A stretch of 64,000 nt of DNA from positions 17,093-81,092 of the forward strand of contig CAKVAL010000005.1 of the NCBI GenBank assembly GCA_934725085.1, written 5' to 3'. The stretch is from an uncultured Erysipelotrichaceae bacterium (lineage in GTDB: Bacteria; Bacillota_I; Bacilli_A; Erysipelotrichales; Erysipelotrichaceae). The notes below the pieces were generated by a model that saw nothing but the letters and a program-made list of their open reading frames with translations, was not told the DNA's origin and did not search any database. This document shows positions 52,372 to 60,666 of this stretch, piece after piece. Within the stretch, counting starts at the first letter, position 1. The number at the start of each line of letters is the position of its first letter. The position numbers and the translations under genes were made by a program.

Positions 52372-53358
52372 ATGGGATTAACATTTAGAAAAAGTATAAA
52401 AATAGCCAATGGTGTCAAACTTAATGTATCAAAAACAGGTGTTTCTGTTACTGTTGGTAAAAAAGGAGCTCACTATACATTTAACTCAAAAGGTAAATCA
52501 ACAGTATCTGCTGGTATTCCAGGTACTGGTGTTGGTTACCGTAAGAGTTTTAATACTTTTGGTGGTTTATTTGGTGGTAAGAAAGAAAAAGAAGAAGTTA
52601 CTAAAAAATCAGGTTCTTCTTTAACTAAAAATACAAGTAAAAAAACAAATAAAGTAACATACAGTAACCAACAACTTGAGGAATATAACGAATATATTAG
52701 ACAAATCAAGTCTTTACATGTAAAGTCAATTAATCCAATTGATTGGAAAAACTTAGCACTAGGTAGTGTACCTTCTAATATCAGTGAAAAAGAAAAAGCT
52801 AATTGGCAAGCTGATATCAATTTAGCTAAAAGTATTATGAACAAGGACACCGATTCTTATCTTGAAGTAATGGAAGAATATTCTACACTGAATGATATTT
52901 CAGCCTATGGCAGTGATTTTGAATTTGGTGTTGATGACAAAGACATCTTATCTTGTAGATTTGAAGTGAAGATTAAGGATGTTGTACCAACATTTTGTTA
53001 TAAACAAAATGAAGATGGTTCAATAGTTGACTGCAATCTTAGAAAAACCGAATTCAACGATTTGGCACAAGACTATGTATGTTCATGTTCTATTAGAATT
53101 GCAAGAGAAGTATTTGCCCTACTACCTGTAGACTTTGTCTTGGTTAATGCTGAAGAAGAATTCTTTGATTCTTCAACCGGTAATAACGCTCAATCAACTA
53201 TCATGTCTATTCTTTATGTTAGAGATGGTTTTGAGAACATTAACTTTGAACGCATTGATCCAAGTGATTTCTGTGCTCGTTTTAAACAAAACATAAGTTT
53301 CACTAAGACTAATGGTTTTAAGCCAGTAGATGATATTGATTTAGATGACATTAGATAA
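52372..53358 (+). CDS. DUF4236 domain protein
   Basis: 328 aa from the ATG at 52372 (AGAGG 8 nt upstream; a TTG at 52354 lies before that site). The first 55 residues, FRKSIKIANGVKLNVSKTGV through the glycine-rich GIPGTGVGYRK, are the DUF4236 domain, often called phage-like or membrane-associated without known function. A basic Ser/Thr/Lys linker (65-100) leads to an alpha/beta domain (about 105-325) with no family I recognise. No signal or membrane segment. Stand-alone gene closed by a hairpin. Confidence 0.8.
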   Translation: MGLTFRKSIKIANGVKLNVSKTGVSVTVGKKGAHYTFNSKGKSTVSAGIPGTGVGYRKSFNTFGGLFGGKKEKEEVTKKSGSSLTKNTSKKTNKVTYSNQQLEEYNEYIRQIKSLHVKSINPIDWKNLALGSVPSNISEKEKANWQADINLAKSIMNKDTDSYLEVMEEYSTLNDISAYGSDFEFGVDDKDILSCRFEVKIKDVVPTFCYKQNEDGSIVDCNLRKTEFNDLAQDYVCSCSIRIAREVFALLPVDFVLVNAEEEFFDSSTGNNAQSTIMSILYVRDGFENINFERIDPSDFCARFKQNISFTKTNGFKPVDDIDLDDIR

Positions 53359-53385
53359 GGCTGCATTTAATTCGCAGCCTTTTAT
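53357..53385. terminator. bidirectional terminator between DUF4236 gene and the RiPP regulator
   Basis: AAGGCTGC-ATTTAATTC-GCAGCCTT followed by TTTAT. Confidence 0.85.
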
Positions 53386-53390
53386 AGTAC

Positions 53391-54605
53391 TCAATTATTA
53401 AGAAATTTATATAAAGAAGAATAGTGTTTGGTTTTAGATACCAAGCTATTTATTTCATTTGAAAAAATATCTAAATAAATACTGGATTGAAAACAACTAC
53501 TTGGTAAATATTCACATATCAAATCTTCTAATTCATTTTCATTAGCTCCGCTGTATTTTCTTTGGTAATAATAAAATATATTCTTTAAAGTTTTATTGCA
53601 AATAAGATTTTTATATTCATTAACAATCAACAGAATATTTTCTTTATAATCAATCAGTTCTGCGGCTCTAAATAGCAGTAAAAAGTTCATACCAAGCACC
53701 AAGTAGTTTTCACTTGCAACACTTGAAAGATACCTATAACTATTCTTATAATTGCCTAATTCAAATTCAACAATTCCTAAACGTTTAATTGTATGAAGAT
53801 AATTAATATGGGGTAAATACTCTTTGATATACGGAATATTTATACACTCAATAAGATGGTCTCGGCATTCTAATGTCGCACCTAGATTTAATTTACAACA
53901 AGCAAGTGTTTCTATAACGCTAACTTTTAAAATAGGGTTTTTAATTTGTTTATAATCAATTTCATTCTTTCTCAAAATATCATAAGAGTTCATAACGGCT
54001 AAATCATAGCTAATCTGATCTAGATAAAATATTTTTTTGCCGGATAGATACTTTCCGTAATAAAGACTATCAAATTTGGTATGGTTTCCAATTCTAGAAT
54101 GTTTAAATAATAAATAATTTGATAAAAGTAATATTTTATTATCAGCAAAAATATCAATCTCATTGAAAACACTAATTAACTCTTCATCATTATCTTTGCC
54201 ATTCAGATATAAATTAATCACTGCTAAACATAGTCTTATTAATTCCGATATATAGAAAGTATTTATAAATTTATTTCTTAACTCAAGTATTTTGTTGTGT
54301 TGTGAAATTAAAACATTGATTTTTGAATCATTGATAGTGAAAATAAGTCTATCAAGCATTTCATCTACCTCAATATAGTCTTCGCTATTATCACAAAAAT
54401 CAAAACCAAGAGATTCAATGATTGCTTTGTAATAGGAATCCGAAGAGCCATCTCCCCTTTCAATTCTTCTTAAGGTGTTATAAGAACATTTGTGGTTGCT
54501 AGATGTTATTAGTTCAATCATTTCTTTCCTTGTTAAATTGTTTTTATTTCTATAATACTGAACCAGTGAGCCAAGAAAGCGTTTATTTACAACATCGTTA
54601 ATCAT
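53391..54605 (-). CDS. HTH regulator with helical-repeat sensor domain (RRNPP/Rgg-like)
   Basis: 404 aa. XRE-type helix-turn-helix at about 8-62 (LVQYYRNKNNLTRKEMIELI, NTLRRIERGDGSSD). The rest (about 70-400) is all-helical with a spacing typical of TPR-like repeats (for example LGIVEFELGNYKNSYRYLSSV at about 276-296), the arrangement of peptide-sensing Rgg/PlcR/PRTF-type regulators, though longer than the roughly 280-300 aa of Rgg. Divergent from the peptide-radical SAM-ABC genes, so probably their controller. TAAAAT with an upstream TG ends 6 nt before the ATG and there is no Shine-Dalgarno. Confidence 0.75.
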   Translation of the reverse strand: MINDVVNKRFLGSLVQYYRNKNNLTRKEMIELITSSNHKCSYNTLRRIERGDGSSDSYYKAIIESLGFDFCDNSEDYIEVDEMLDRLIFTINDSKINVLISQHNKILELRNKFINTFYISELIRLCLAVINLYLNGKDNDEELISVFNEIDIFADNKILLLSNYLLFKHSRIGNHTKFDSLYYGKYLSGKKIFYLDQISYDLAVMNSYDILRKNEIDYKQIKNPILKVSVIETLACCKLNLGATLECRDHLIECINIPYIKEYLPHINYLHTIKRLGIVEFELGNYKNSYRYLSSVASENYLVLGMNFLLLFRAAELIDYKENILLIVNEYKNLICNKTLKNIFYYYQRKYSGANENELEDLICEYLPSSCFQSSIYLDIFSNEINSLVSKTKHYSSLYKFLNN

Positions 54606-54611
54606 AAAACA

Positions 54612-54617
54612 ATTTTA
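54612..54617 (-). promoter_or_regulatory. -10 box, probable leaderless promoter of the RiPP regulator
   Basis: TG-T-TAAAAT (extended -10), TGTTTT, ATG at 54605. Confidence 0.6.
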
Positions 54618-54660
54618 ACATCCAAATCTAACAACATTTTAAGATGAGATGAACAAAATA

Positions 54661-54716
54661 TAACGATAGATATGACGATTCATTAAAAATGATTATTTTG
54701 TTCTTTTTTTTATAAT
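54661..54716 (+). promoter_or_regulatory. RiPP operon promoter region with direct repeat
   Basis: TAACGAT (54661-54667) and TGACGAT (54673-54679) are 12 bp apart, about one helical turn, in front of TATAAT at 54711-54716. They are candidate binding sites for the divergent regulator. No clear -35 box, which fits an activated promoter. The 488-bp gap 54606-55093 holds this region, two peptide genes and a hairpin. Confidence 0.45.
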
Positions 54717-54746
54717 AAAACAAGATAAAAATATCATAATTTATAC

Positions 54747-54917
54747 ATGAAGAAATATTTTATTCAAAGTATTAAAATCACACTTATCGTTTTTTCTGCA
54801 TTTAATAATATTTCGAGCTCAGTATTATTTTATAACATGAATAAACCGATTAGTGAGGAAACAACAGACATTAGCGCGTGCGGTTTTATTGAAAAATGCA
54901 AGAATGATTGTTGGTAA
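54747..54917 (+). CDS. 56-aa Cys-rich peptide with hydrophobic leader (candidate RiPP precursor or signal)
   Basis: Starts MKKYFIQSIKITLIVFSAFN (basic residues then a hydrophobic stretch) and ends ISACGFIEKCKNDCW with three cysteines and a terminal Trp. The Cys-rich tail after a leader-like segment looks like a precursor core or a secreted peptide. No Shine-Dalgarno; CATAAT ends 6 nt before the ATG, the same geometry as other leaderless starts here. It stops 18 nt before the second peptide gene. Not recognised as a known family; could also be a pheromone-like signal. Confidence 0.55.
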   Translation: MKKYFIQSIKITLIVFSAFNNISSSVLFYNMNKPISEETTDISACGFIEKCKNDCW

Positions 54918-54935
54918 GTAGAAAGGAGGAAAACA

Positions 54936-55028
54936 ATGATTGTTTTAAAAGAAAAGGAAAAACTTGTAAACACTATCTTATATATTAATATAAGTAGACA
55001 AGACCCTTGCTGTACATCTAGACGTTAA
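54936..55028 (+). CDS. 30-aa peptide ending in a CC motif, candidate precursor of the radical SAM enzyme
   Basis: MIVLKEKEKLVNTILYINIS followed by RQDPCCTSRR. It has the best ribosome site in the neighbourhood (AAGGAGG, 6 nt before ATG), directly after the 56-aa gene and 65 nt before the maturase. A short charged/hydrophobic leader and a C-terminal core with adjacent Cys, Thr, Ser and Arg is the usual design of radical SAM RiPP precursors. The exact subfamily is not recognised. Confidence 0.65.
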   Translation: MIVLKEKEKLVNTILYINISRQDPCCTSRR

Positions 55029-55035
55029 AAATATC

Positions 55036-55073
55036 AGAACATGCGTGAACATCATTTTAGTCACGCATGTTTT
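55036..55073 (+). terminator. attenuator-like hairpin between peptide and maturase genes
   Basis: AACATGCGTGA (55038-55048) and TCACGCATGTT (55061-55071) pair perfectly over 11 bp (two more possible), loop 12 nt, followed by only TT. A partial terminator or mRNA stabiliser, as often found after RiPP precursor genes. Confidence 0.7.
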
Positions 55074-55093
55074 CATGAGTTAAGGAGGAGAAT

Positions 55094-56410
55094 ATGTATA
55101 AATGGTCAATTTTCAACTATAATTTTAAATATGACGATTATTCAATAATTAGAAATATGTATAATGGCGCTCTAATCAAAATAACAAATAAAGATTTTGC
55201 CAAAATAAATGATAATTTAAACAAACAAGAATGTATTAATGATAATTATGATGACATTTTTAATGAATTATTAGCTCAAGATATTATTGTAAAAGAAACA
55301 ATAGATGAAAAAGCTGTTTATATTAACAAATTAAAAGCAGATTATGATAATGATGATCTGATTTCGATAGTCATTGCAACAACGTATCAATGTAACTTTT
55401 CTTGTTCATATTGTTATGAATCAGGTATAAATAGAAAGCTTAGTTTTGATGATAAATCTATAACCAGTATCACCTCTTATTTGAATGATTATTTAGAACA
55501 AAATAATTGCATAAAAAGAGCAAAGGTTACACTATTTGGTGGAGAACCGACATTAAATTGGAAATTTACAAAGAAAATACTCCCCGCTCTTGATGAGATT
55601 TTCAAAAAGAAAGGTATACTCTATAAGCTTGCAATTACAACTAACGGTTATTTGCTTAATGAAGAAAAAATCATTTTTTTGAGTAATTATAACTTAACTT
55701 CAGCAGAAATTACACTAGATGGACCAAAAGATATTCACGATAAAAGAAGGGTTTTAATAAACAGCCATCCTACATTCAATACTATATGGAAAAATATTTC
55801 TTATGTATTAGATAACAATTTTTTGAATAAGATTAATCTTAGAATTAACATCAACAATGATAACTTTGAATTCATTGAGGATTTACTAATATTTATAACT
55901 AGTAAATACCCACCGGAAAAATTTGACATTTCTTTAGGGCTGATAACAGACACTTTACATGACACTGCTGCTCATAAAGAAATTGTTAAAAGCATACTAA
56001 ACGAAGATTTGTGGCCTAATGTATATTTAAAACTATACAATCTATTAATAAAATATAATTTTAAGCACACTGATTTTTATACTTTAGATGGTTATTGTCT
56101 AGCTAAAGAAAAATATAGCTTAATCATATGCCCAGATAACAAAATTTATAGATGCCTATCGATGATTGGAAGAACTGAATGCGCTGTTGATGAATTATTA
56201 AATCCGCATTTTAATATTGAAAGTTTTCTGTCATTTAAAAACATCAAGACATGTTTGGATAAAGGATGCCCTTTGGTACCCGCTTGTTTATCAGGATGCG
56301 CTTTTGAAGCATATATTAATTCAAACGATTCAACTAAAATAAATTGTAGAAAAAAGGAGTATGATTGTATTAATAAGGGAATAAGCGAGGAGTTGTATGC
56401 AAAAATATAA
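55094..56410 (+). CDS. radical SAM/SPASM peptide maturase
   Basis: 438 aa. An N-terminal region of about 90 residues (possibly peptide recognition) precedes the radical SAM core with the cluster motif CNFSCSYC (Cys100, 104, 107), then LFGGEPTLNW (GGE motif binding SAM) and EITLDGPKDIHDKRR. The C-terminal SPASM region (from about 340) carries many cysteines: GYCLAKE, IICPDNKIYRC, CLDKGCPLVPACLSGCAFE, NCRKKEYDC, enough for two auxiliary [4Fe-4S] clusters. Such enzymes cross-link or epimerise ribosomal peptides. Strong AGGAGG; overlaps the ABC gene by 14 nt. Confidence 0.9.
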   Translation: MYKWSIFNYNFKYDDYSIIRNMYNGALIKITNKDFAKINDNLNKQECINDNYDDIFNELLAQDIIVKETIDEKAVYINKLKADYDNDDLISIVIATTYQCNFSCSYCYESGINRKLSFDDKSITSITSYLNDYLEQNNCIKRAKVTLFGGEPTLNWKFTKKILPALDEIFKKKGILYKLAITTNGYLLNEEKIIFLSNYNLTSAEITLDGPKDIHDKRRVLINSHPTFNTIWKNISYVLDNNFLNKINLRININNDNFEFIEDLLIFITSKYPPEKFDISLGLITDTLHDTAAHKEIVKSILNEDLWPNVYLKLYNLLIKYNFKHTDFYTLDGYCLAKEKYSLIICPDNKIYRCLSMIGRTECAVDELLNPHFNIESFLSFKNIKTCLDKGCPLVPACLSGCAFEAYINSNDSTKINCRKKEYDCINKGISEELYAKI

Positions 56411-57926
56411 AAAATATCTAAGTAATAAATCTTTATTCTTCTTTTATGGGTTTGTATCTTTGTTGTTTAAGATATCCGTAATCTTTTCACCTATCTTTAC
56501 AGGTAAAGTTATTGATAGTGCTGTAAACAAAGATATTATCGCCTTAAAAGTAAATGGAATATGTATGATACTTTCTGTATGTACCTTTCTTATACTTATG
56601 TATATCAGATCTTACATCTACGTTAAAACATGTGGCGATATTCAATATGGCTTAAAGAAAAGTTTATTTGAAAGAATTCTTTATAGTGACTATCAAAACA
56701 TCAACAAAAAAGATTTAGGCTATTATCTTCAAAGACACAATAGTGATGTTGAAGATATGTCTTTTATGTTCTTTGAGTATTTTATAGATACAGTAATCAA
56801 TCTAATCTATACAATCATATTATTTGTATCCATGTTTATCATCTCTACCAAAATATCTTTAGTGATGTTGATAATCGTGCCGTTCTTTATCTTATCTAAC
56901 ATTAAATTGATACCAAAAATCGAAGCTAAGGCAAATGCTTATATGGAAAGCGAAGAAGAATTAAGCAATGAATTTGAAGCATCATTCAATAATAATCATG
57001 CGATAAGATCCTTGAGAAATGAAAAGATCATCTTTAACGATTATATGAATAAAAATCATAATGGTTATAAGGCAATGTTAAGTTATTCTTTAAGTGATGA
57101 AAAATACAACATTTTTATTGTGAGTGGTTTATTAAACCTATGTATCATTTCGGTATATATCTTTGGGGCCTATTTAGCTCTTAAGGGTGAATTAAGTGTC
57201 GGTCAATTAACCACATTAGATATCTTTGTATCTAGAATATGGGATCCTATCGAATATTTCTTGGGCTTAAAAAAGAAAATTAGTAAGGCGAAAATTAGTG
57301 AAAAAAGAGTATTGGATGTCATCAACATTGAAGTTTATCATCATAATAATCTAAATAAAGATAACTTTAATGAAATTAGTATTGAGAATATCAATTTTGC
57401 CTATGATGATAAAAAGATACTTGATAAGTATAGATTAGATTTAAAGTCTAATAACATATATCTAATCAAAGGAAAAAACGGAAGTGGCAAAACTACATTG
57501 TTCAATATTTTGAGTGGCATATATTTTGATAATAATTCTTTTATTATTGTTGATGGAGAAAGAATTGAAGACAAATTCGATTTCTTATATCGCAACATTT
57601 ATTATGTTCCTTCAGAATTATATAAACTAAAAGGTACTATCAAAGATAATCTAAGTAATTACGATTATTGTCCAATCCAGAATCACAGCCTAGAAGATGA
57701 TGTAAAAAGCTTATCAAGTGGTGAAACTAAAAAATTACAGTTATTGTTATCTCTTGATAGAAAAGAAAAAATCATTATCTATGATGAACCTTTGAACTAT
57801 TTAGACAAGACTAAGTATCAAGAGTTTTATGAAATAATAGAAAAAGGTAAGAGTGACGGTCATATCATTCTTATCGCATCTCATGAAAAAATAAAAGATG
57901 TTGCTTATACAGAAGTCAACATCTAA
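56397..57926 (+). CDS. ABC exporter, fused membrane and ATPase domains
   Basis: 509 aa, a type I exporter half-transporter acting as a dimer. Six membrane segments in residues 1-310, then the nucleotide-binding domain: Walker A KGKNGSGKTTLFN (about 360), signature SLSSGETKKLQ, Walker B KIIIYDEPLNYLD, switch His in ASHEK. No N-terminal C39 peptidase domain, so leader removal, if any, is by another enzyme. The NBD is compact, roughly 190 aa. Coupled with the maturase, so probably exports the modified peptide. Confidence 0.92.
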   Translation: MQKYKKYLSNKSLFFFYGFVSLLFKISVIFSPIFTGKVIDSAVNKDIIALKVNGICMILSVCTFLILMYIRSYIYVKTCGDIQYGLKKSLFERILYSDYQNINKKDLGYYLQRHNSDVEDMSFMFFEYFIDTVINLIYTIILFVSMFIISTKISLVMLIIVPFFILSNIKLIPKIEAKANAYMESEEELSNEFEASFNNNHAIRSLRNEKIIFNDYMNKNHNGYKAMLSYSLSDEKYNIFIVSGLLNLCIISVYIFGAYLALKGELSVGQLTTLDIFVSRIWDPIEYFLGLKKKISKAKISEKRVLDVINIEVYHHNNLNKDNFNEISIENINFAYDDKKILDKYRLDLKSNNIYLIKGKNGSGKTTLFNILSGIYFDNNSFIIVDGERIEDKFDFLYRNIYYVPSELYKLKGTIKDNLSNYDYCPIQNHSLEDDVKSLSSGETKKLQLLLSLDRKEKIIIYDEPLNYLDKTKYQEFYEIIEKGKSDGHIILIASHEKIKDVAYTEVNI

Positions 57927-57931
57927 TAAAA

Positions 57932-58858
57932 TTACATATGCTTAATGATGAATTCATAGACATCTTCATAAACTTGTTCTTTATCAAGTTCATTTAATAT
58001 TTCATGTCTATCGGTTGGATATAACTTAATAGAAACATCCTTAATACCCTTTGATTTAAAGGTTTCAAATGCCTTAGTAACGCCCTTACCATAATTACCA
58101 ACCGGATCATCATTTCCTGCTAAGAAAATAATTGGTAAATCTTTTTCAACTTTATCAATATTACTTGCATCACATACATCATCCAAAACAGAGAATACAT
58201 TATAGTAACCATTTACCGTAAACATAAATGAACACTTAGGCTCATTAGAATACCAGTCTACAATTTTTTCATCCTTTGTAAGCCAATCATTATGAGTAGT
58301 TGATGGTTCCCACTTCTTGTTATAAGAACCAAGAGCCATGTTATTAATCATGGAACTACGATACTTACTTCCCTTAAATGTTTTGATGATATTGCATAAT
58401 AACTTTCCTGTTTTAACCGGAATCTTAGGCTGCCAAGCAGTTCCCATGATGATTGCACCATCTAGTTCATTTTTATATGTGAATAGATAACGTCTTGCAT
58501 AGAAAGAACCCATTGAATGTCCTAAAAGGAAATATGGAATATTTGGATATAATTCTTTAGTGATTAAAGTTAAATGATGAAGATCTTCTAAGACCTTTAA
58601 ATATCCTTCATCCTCATGGAAATAACCCCAGTTATCTTCAGAAGTAACAGAACCACCATGTCCTAAATGATCATTACCAGTAACCAAAATACCTCTATCA
58701 GTTAAATATTTAGCTAATAATTCATAACGATCAATAAATTCAACCATGCCATGAGATATCTGTAAGATAGTTTTTGGCTTATCTTCAGGAATATATCTAA
58801 TAGCTCTAATATTTGTTACACCATCACTTGATAAAAAACTAAACTCTTCTTTTCTCAT
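57932..58858 (-). CDS. alpha/beta hydrolase, monoacylglycerol lipase-like (S33)
   Basis: 308 aa. ISHGMVEFIDRYELLAKYLTDRG (oxyanion-hole HGM), YFLLGHSMGSFYARRYL with nucleophile Ser in GHSMG (about 114), IFLAGNDDPVGNYG (Asp) and LYPTDRHEILNELDK (His in DRHE). This matches the COG2267 lysophospholipase/MGL group. No signal peptide. AGAGG precedes the ATG. Convergent with the ABC exporter (5 nt apart), so not part of the RiPP operon. Confidence 0.9.
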   Translation of the reverse strand: MRKEEFSFLSSDGVTNIRAIRYIPEDKPKTILQISHGMVEFIDRYELLAKYLTDRGILVTGNDHLGHGGSVTSEDNWGYFHEDEGYLKVLEDLHHLTLITKELYPNIPYFLLGHSMGSFYARRYLFTYKNELDGAIIMGTAWQPKIPVKTGKLLCNIIKTFKGSKYRSSMINNMALGSYNKKWEPSTTHNDWLTKDEKIVDWYSNEPKCSFMFTVNGYYNVFSVLDDVCDASNIDKVEKDLPIIFLAGNDDPVGNYGKGVTKAFETFKSKGIKDVSIKLYPTDRHEILNELDKEQVYEDVYEFIIKHM

Positions 58859-58929
58859 ACACTTAACCTCTAATATGATTATATTATTTATATTAGAAAA
58901 AATAGATTGTCATATTTACCAAAGTATTC

Positions 58930-58950
58930 AAAAAGAGGCAATTAAGCCTC
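58930..58950 (-). terminator. terminator of the acyl-CoA ligase gene
   Basis: On the minus strand GAGGC-TTAATT-GCCTC followed by T5; the stop codon is in the loop. Confidence 0.85.
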
Positions 58951-60657
58951 AATTTTTGCGTTTTCCTCTTCCTCCAACTTACGATAAGCTACCTTACCAA
59001 CTAGAGTTTTTGGAAGTTCGGTTCTAAATTCTATTTCTCTAGGCATTGCATACTTAGCGATATGTTTTTGACAATACGCCTTGATGTAATCCTTAGACTG
59101 TTCATTAGAAGGAACACCACTCTTTAAGACAATGAAGGCCTTAACCTTTTGCATACGATATGGATCAGGTACACCGATGACACAAGACATCGACACAATA
59201 TCACAAGCGTCAATAATATTTTCAAGTTGAGCTGGATATACATTATAACCAGATGTAATAATCATACGCTTACTTCTACCTTTAAAGAAGACAAAACCAT
59301 CACTATCCATAACACCCAAGTCACCTGTATAAACCCAAGTTAAACCATCCTTATGTTTTCTTAAAGTATTAGCCGTTTCTTCTGGATGATTAATATATTC
59401 TTTCATAACCGTAGGACCAGCCAACAAGATTTCACCCTCTTGGCCATATGGAAGTTCTTCATCAGTATCAGGCTTAACAATCTTGATATAAGTATCAGGG
59501 AAAGGTAAACCAATAGAACCTTCCTTATGCATATGAGTAGGAGTTAAACAACAAGCTGTAACTGTTTCAGTTGTGCCATACCCTTCTCTTACCTGTACTA
59601 CAGCCTTATGATCATATAAGAACTTATCTAGTTTCTTCTTAAGTTCAATTGATAAAGAGTCACCACCTGAGAAAACACCTTTTAAACTACTTAAGTCAGC
59701 ATTATCAAATTTAGGCAAACGAAGAAGTGCTTCATATAAAGTTGGAACACCTGCAATAAAGTTACATTTATACTTAGTAATTAACTTTGCATAAGATTCA
59801 GGTGTAAAACGAGGCACTAGAATACATCTACCACCAAAAGCCAACATTGAATGAATACATACACCAAGTCCAAAGCCATGGAACAAAGGCATAGCGCTTA
59901 ACATCTTATCACCTGGTCTAAACATTGGATTAGTTGCGATGATTTGAGTAGCTAAGGCATTAAAGTTCTTGTTTGTAAGAAGGATGCCCTTGGTAACACC
60001 GGTTGTACCACCGGAATACAAGATAGTAGCTGGATCATCAGACTTTCTTTTTACCTTAATATCAAAGAATCTTGTCTTACCAAATTTCAAAAAGTCATCC
60101 CAAAAAATAACTGGAGCATCACTTGGAATCTTCTCAATTTTTCTGCCTTCAGTTAACATATATCCCCATCTAAGCGGTTGACTTAGAGCGTCTCTAATAC
60201 GGGCAATAATAATATTCTTAGCACAAGTATTAGCTCTAATAGCCTCAAACTTATGATAGAACTGATCAAGAGTAACAACAGTCATACTCTCTGATTCATT
60301 AATATAGAATTCTAATTCTTTCTCTGAACTTAAAGGGTGAACCATATTAGATACTGCACCAATTAGATTAATCGCATAGAACATATAAATAGCTTGGGGA
60401 CAATTTGGCATGGCAATAGTAACTTTGTCATTTTCTCTAATACCCAACATTGAAAGTGACTTAGCACATTGTTCAACATTTTTTAAAAGCTCTCTATAAG
60501 TAGTTGATCTACCCATAAAGTCAAACGCCACATAATTAGGATATTTCTTACCAATTTCCTCAACCATCTCATACATGGAACCATCAAAGTATTCCATAGT
60601 GAACGGAACATCACCTAGATTCTTTTTCCAAGGTGTCTTCACAGTAATTTCACTCAT
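58942..60657 (-). CDS. AMP-forming acyl-CoA synthetase-like ligase
   Basis: 571 aa. ANL superfamily: A3 TILYSGGTTGVTKGI (about 205-219), A5 EGYGTTETVTACC, A7 YTGDLGVMDSDGFVFFKGRSKRMI, and A10 Lys in PKTLVGKVAYRKL. Activates a fatty or other organic acid as acyl-AMP, normally then passing it to CoA; the long-chain type is the closest by motif. Followed upstream in the operon by the E2-like protein at 60667 (9 nt), suggesting the two act on the same acyl group. Confidence 0.92.
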   Translation of the reverse strand: MSEITVKTPWKKNLGDVPFTMEYFDGSMYEMVEEIGKKYPNYVAFDFMGRSTTYRELLKNVEQCAKSLSMLGIRENDKVTIAMPNCPQAIYMFYAINLIGAVSNMVHPLSSEKELEFYINESESMTVVTLDQFYHKFEAIRANTCAKNIIIARIRDALSQPLRWGYMLTEGRKIEKIPSDAPVIFWDDFLKFGKTRFFDIKVKRKSDDPATILYSGGTTGVTKGILLTNKNFNALATQIIATNPMFRPGDKMLSAMPLFHGFGLGVCIHSMLAFGGRCILVPRFTPESYAKLITKYKCNFIAGVPTLYEALLRLPKFDNADLSSLKGVFSGGDSLSIELKKKLDKFLYDHKAVVQVREGYGTTETVTACCLTPTHMHKEGSIGLPFPDTYIKIVKPDTDEELPYGQEGEILLAGPTVMKEYINHPEETANTLRKHKDGLTWVYTGDLGVMDSDGFVFFKGRSKRMIITSGYNVYPAQLENIIDACDIVSMSCVIGVPDPYRMQKVKAFIVLKSGVPSNEQSKDYIKAYCQKHIAKYAMPREIEFRTELPKTLVGKVAYRKLEEEENAKIEA

Positions 60658-60666
60658 AATAACTCC

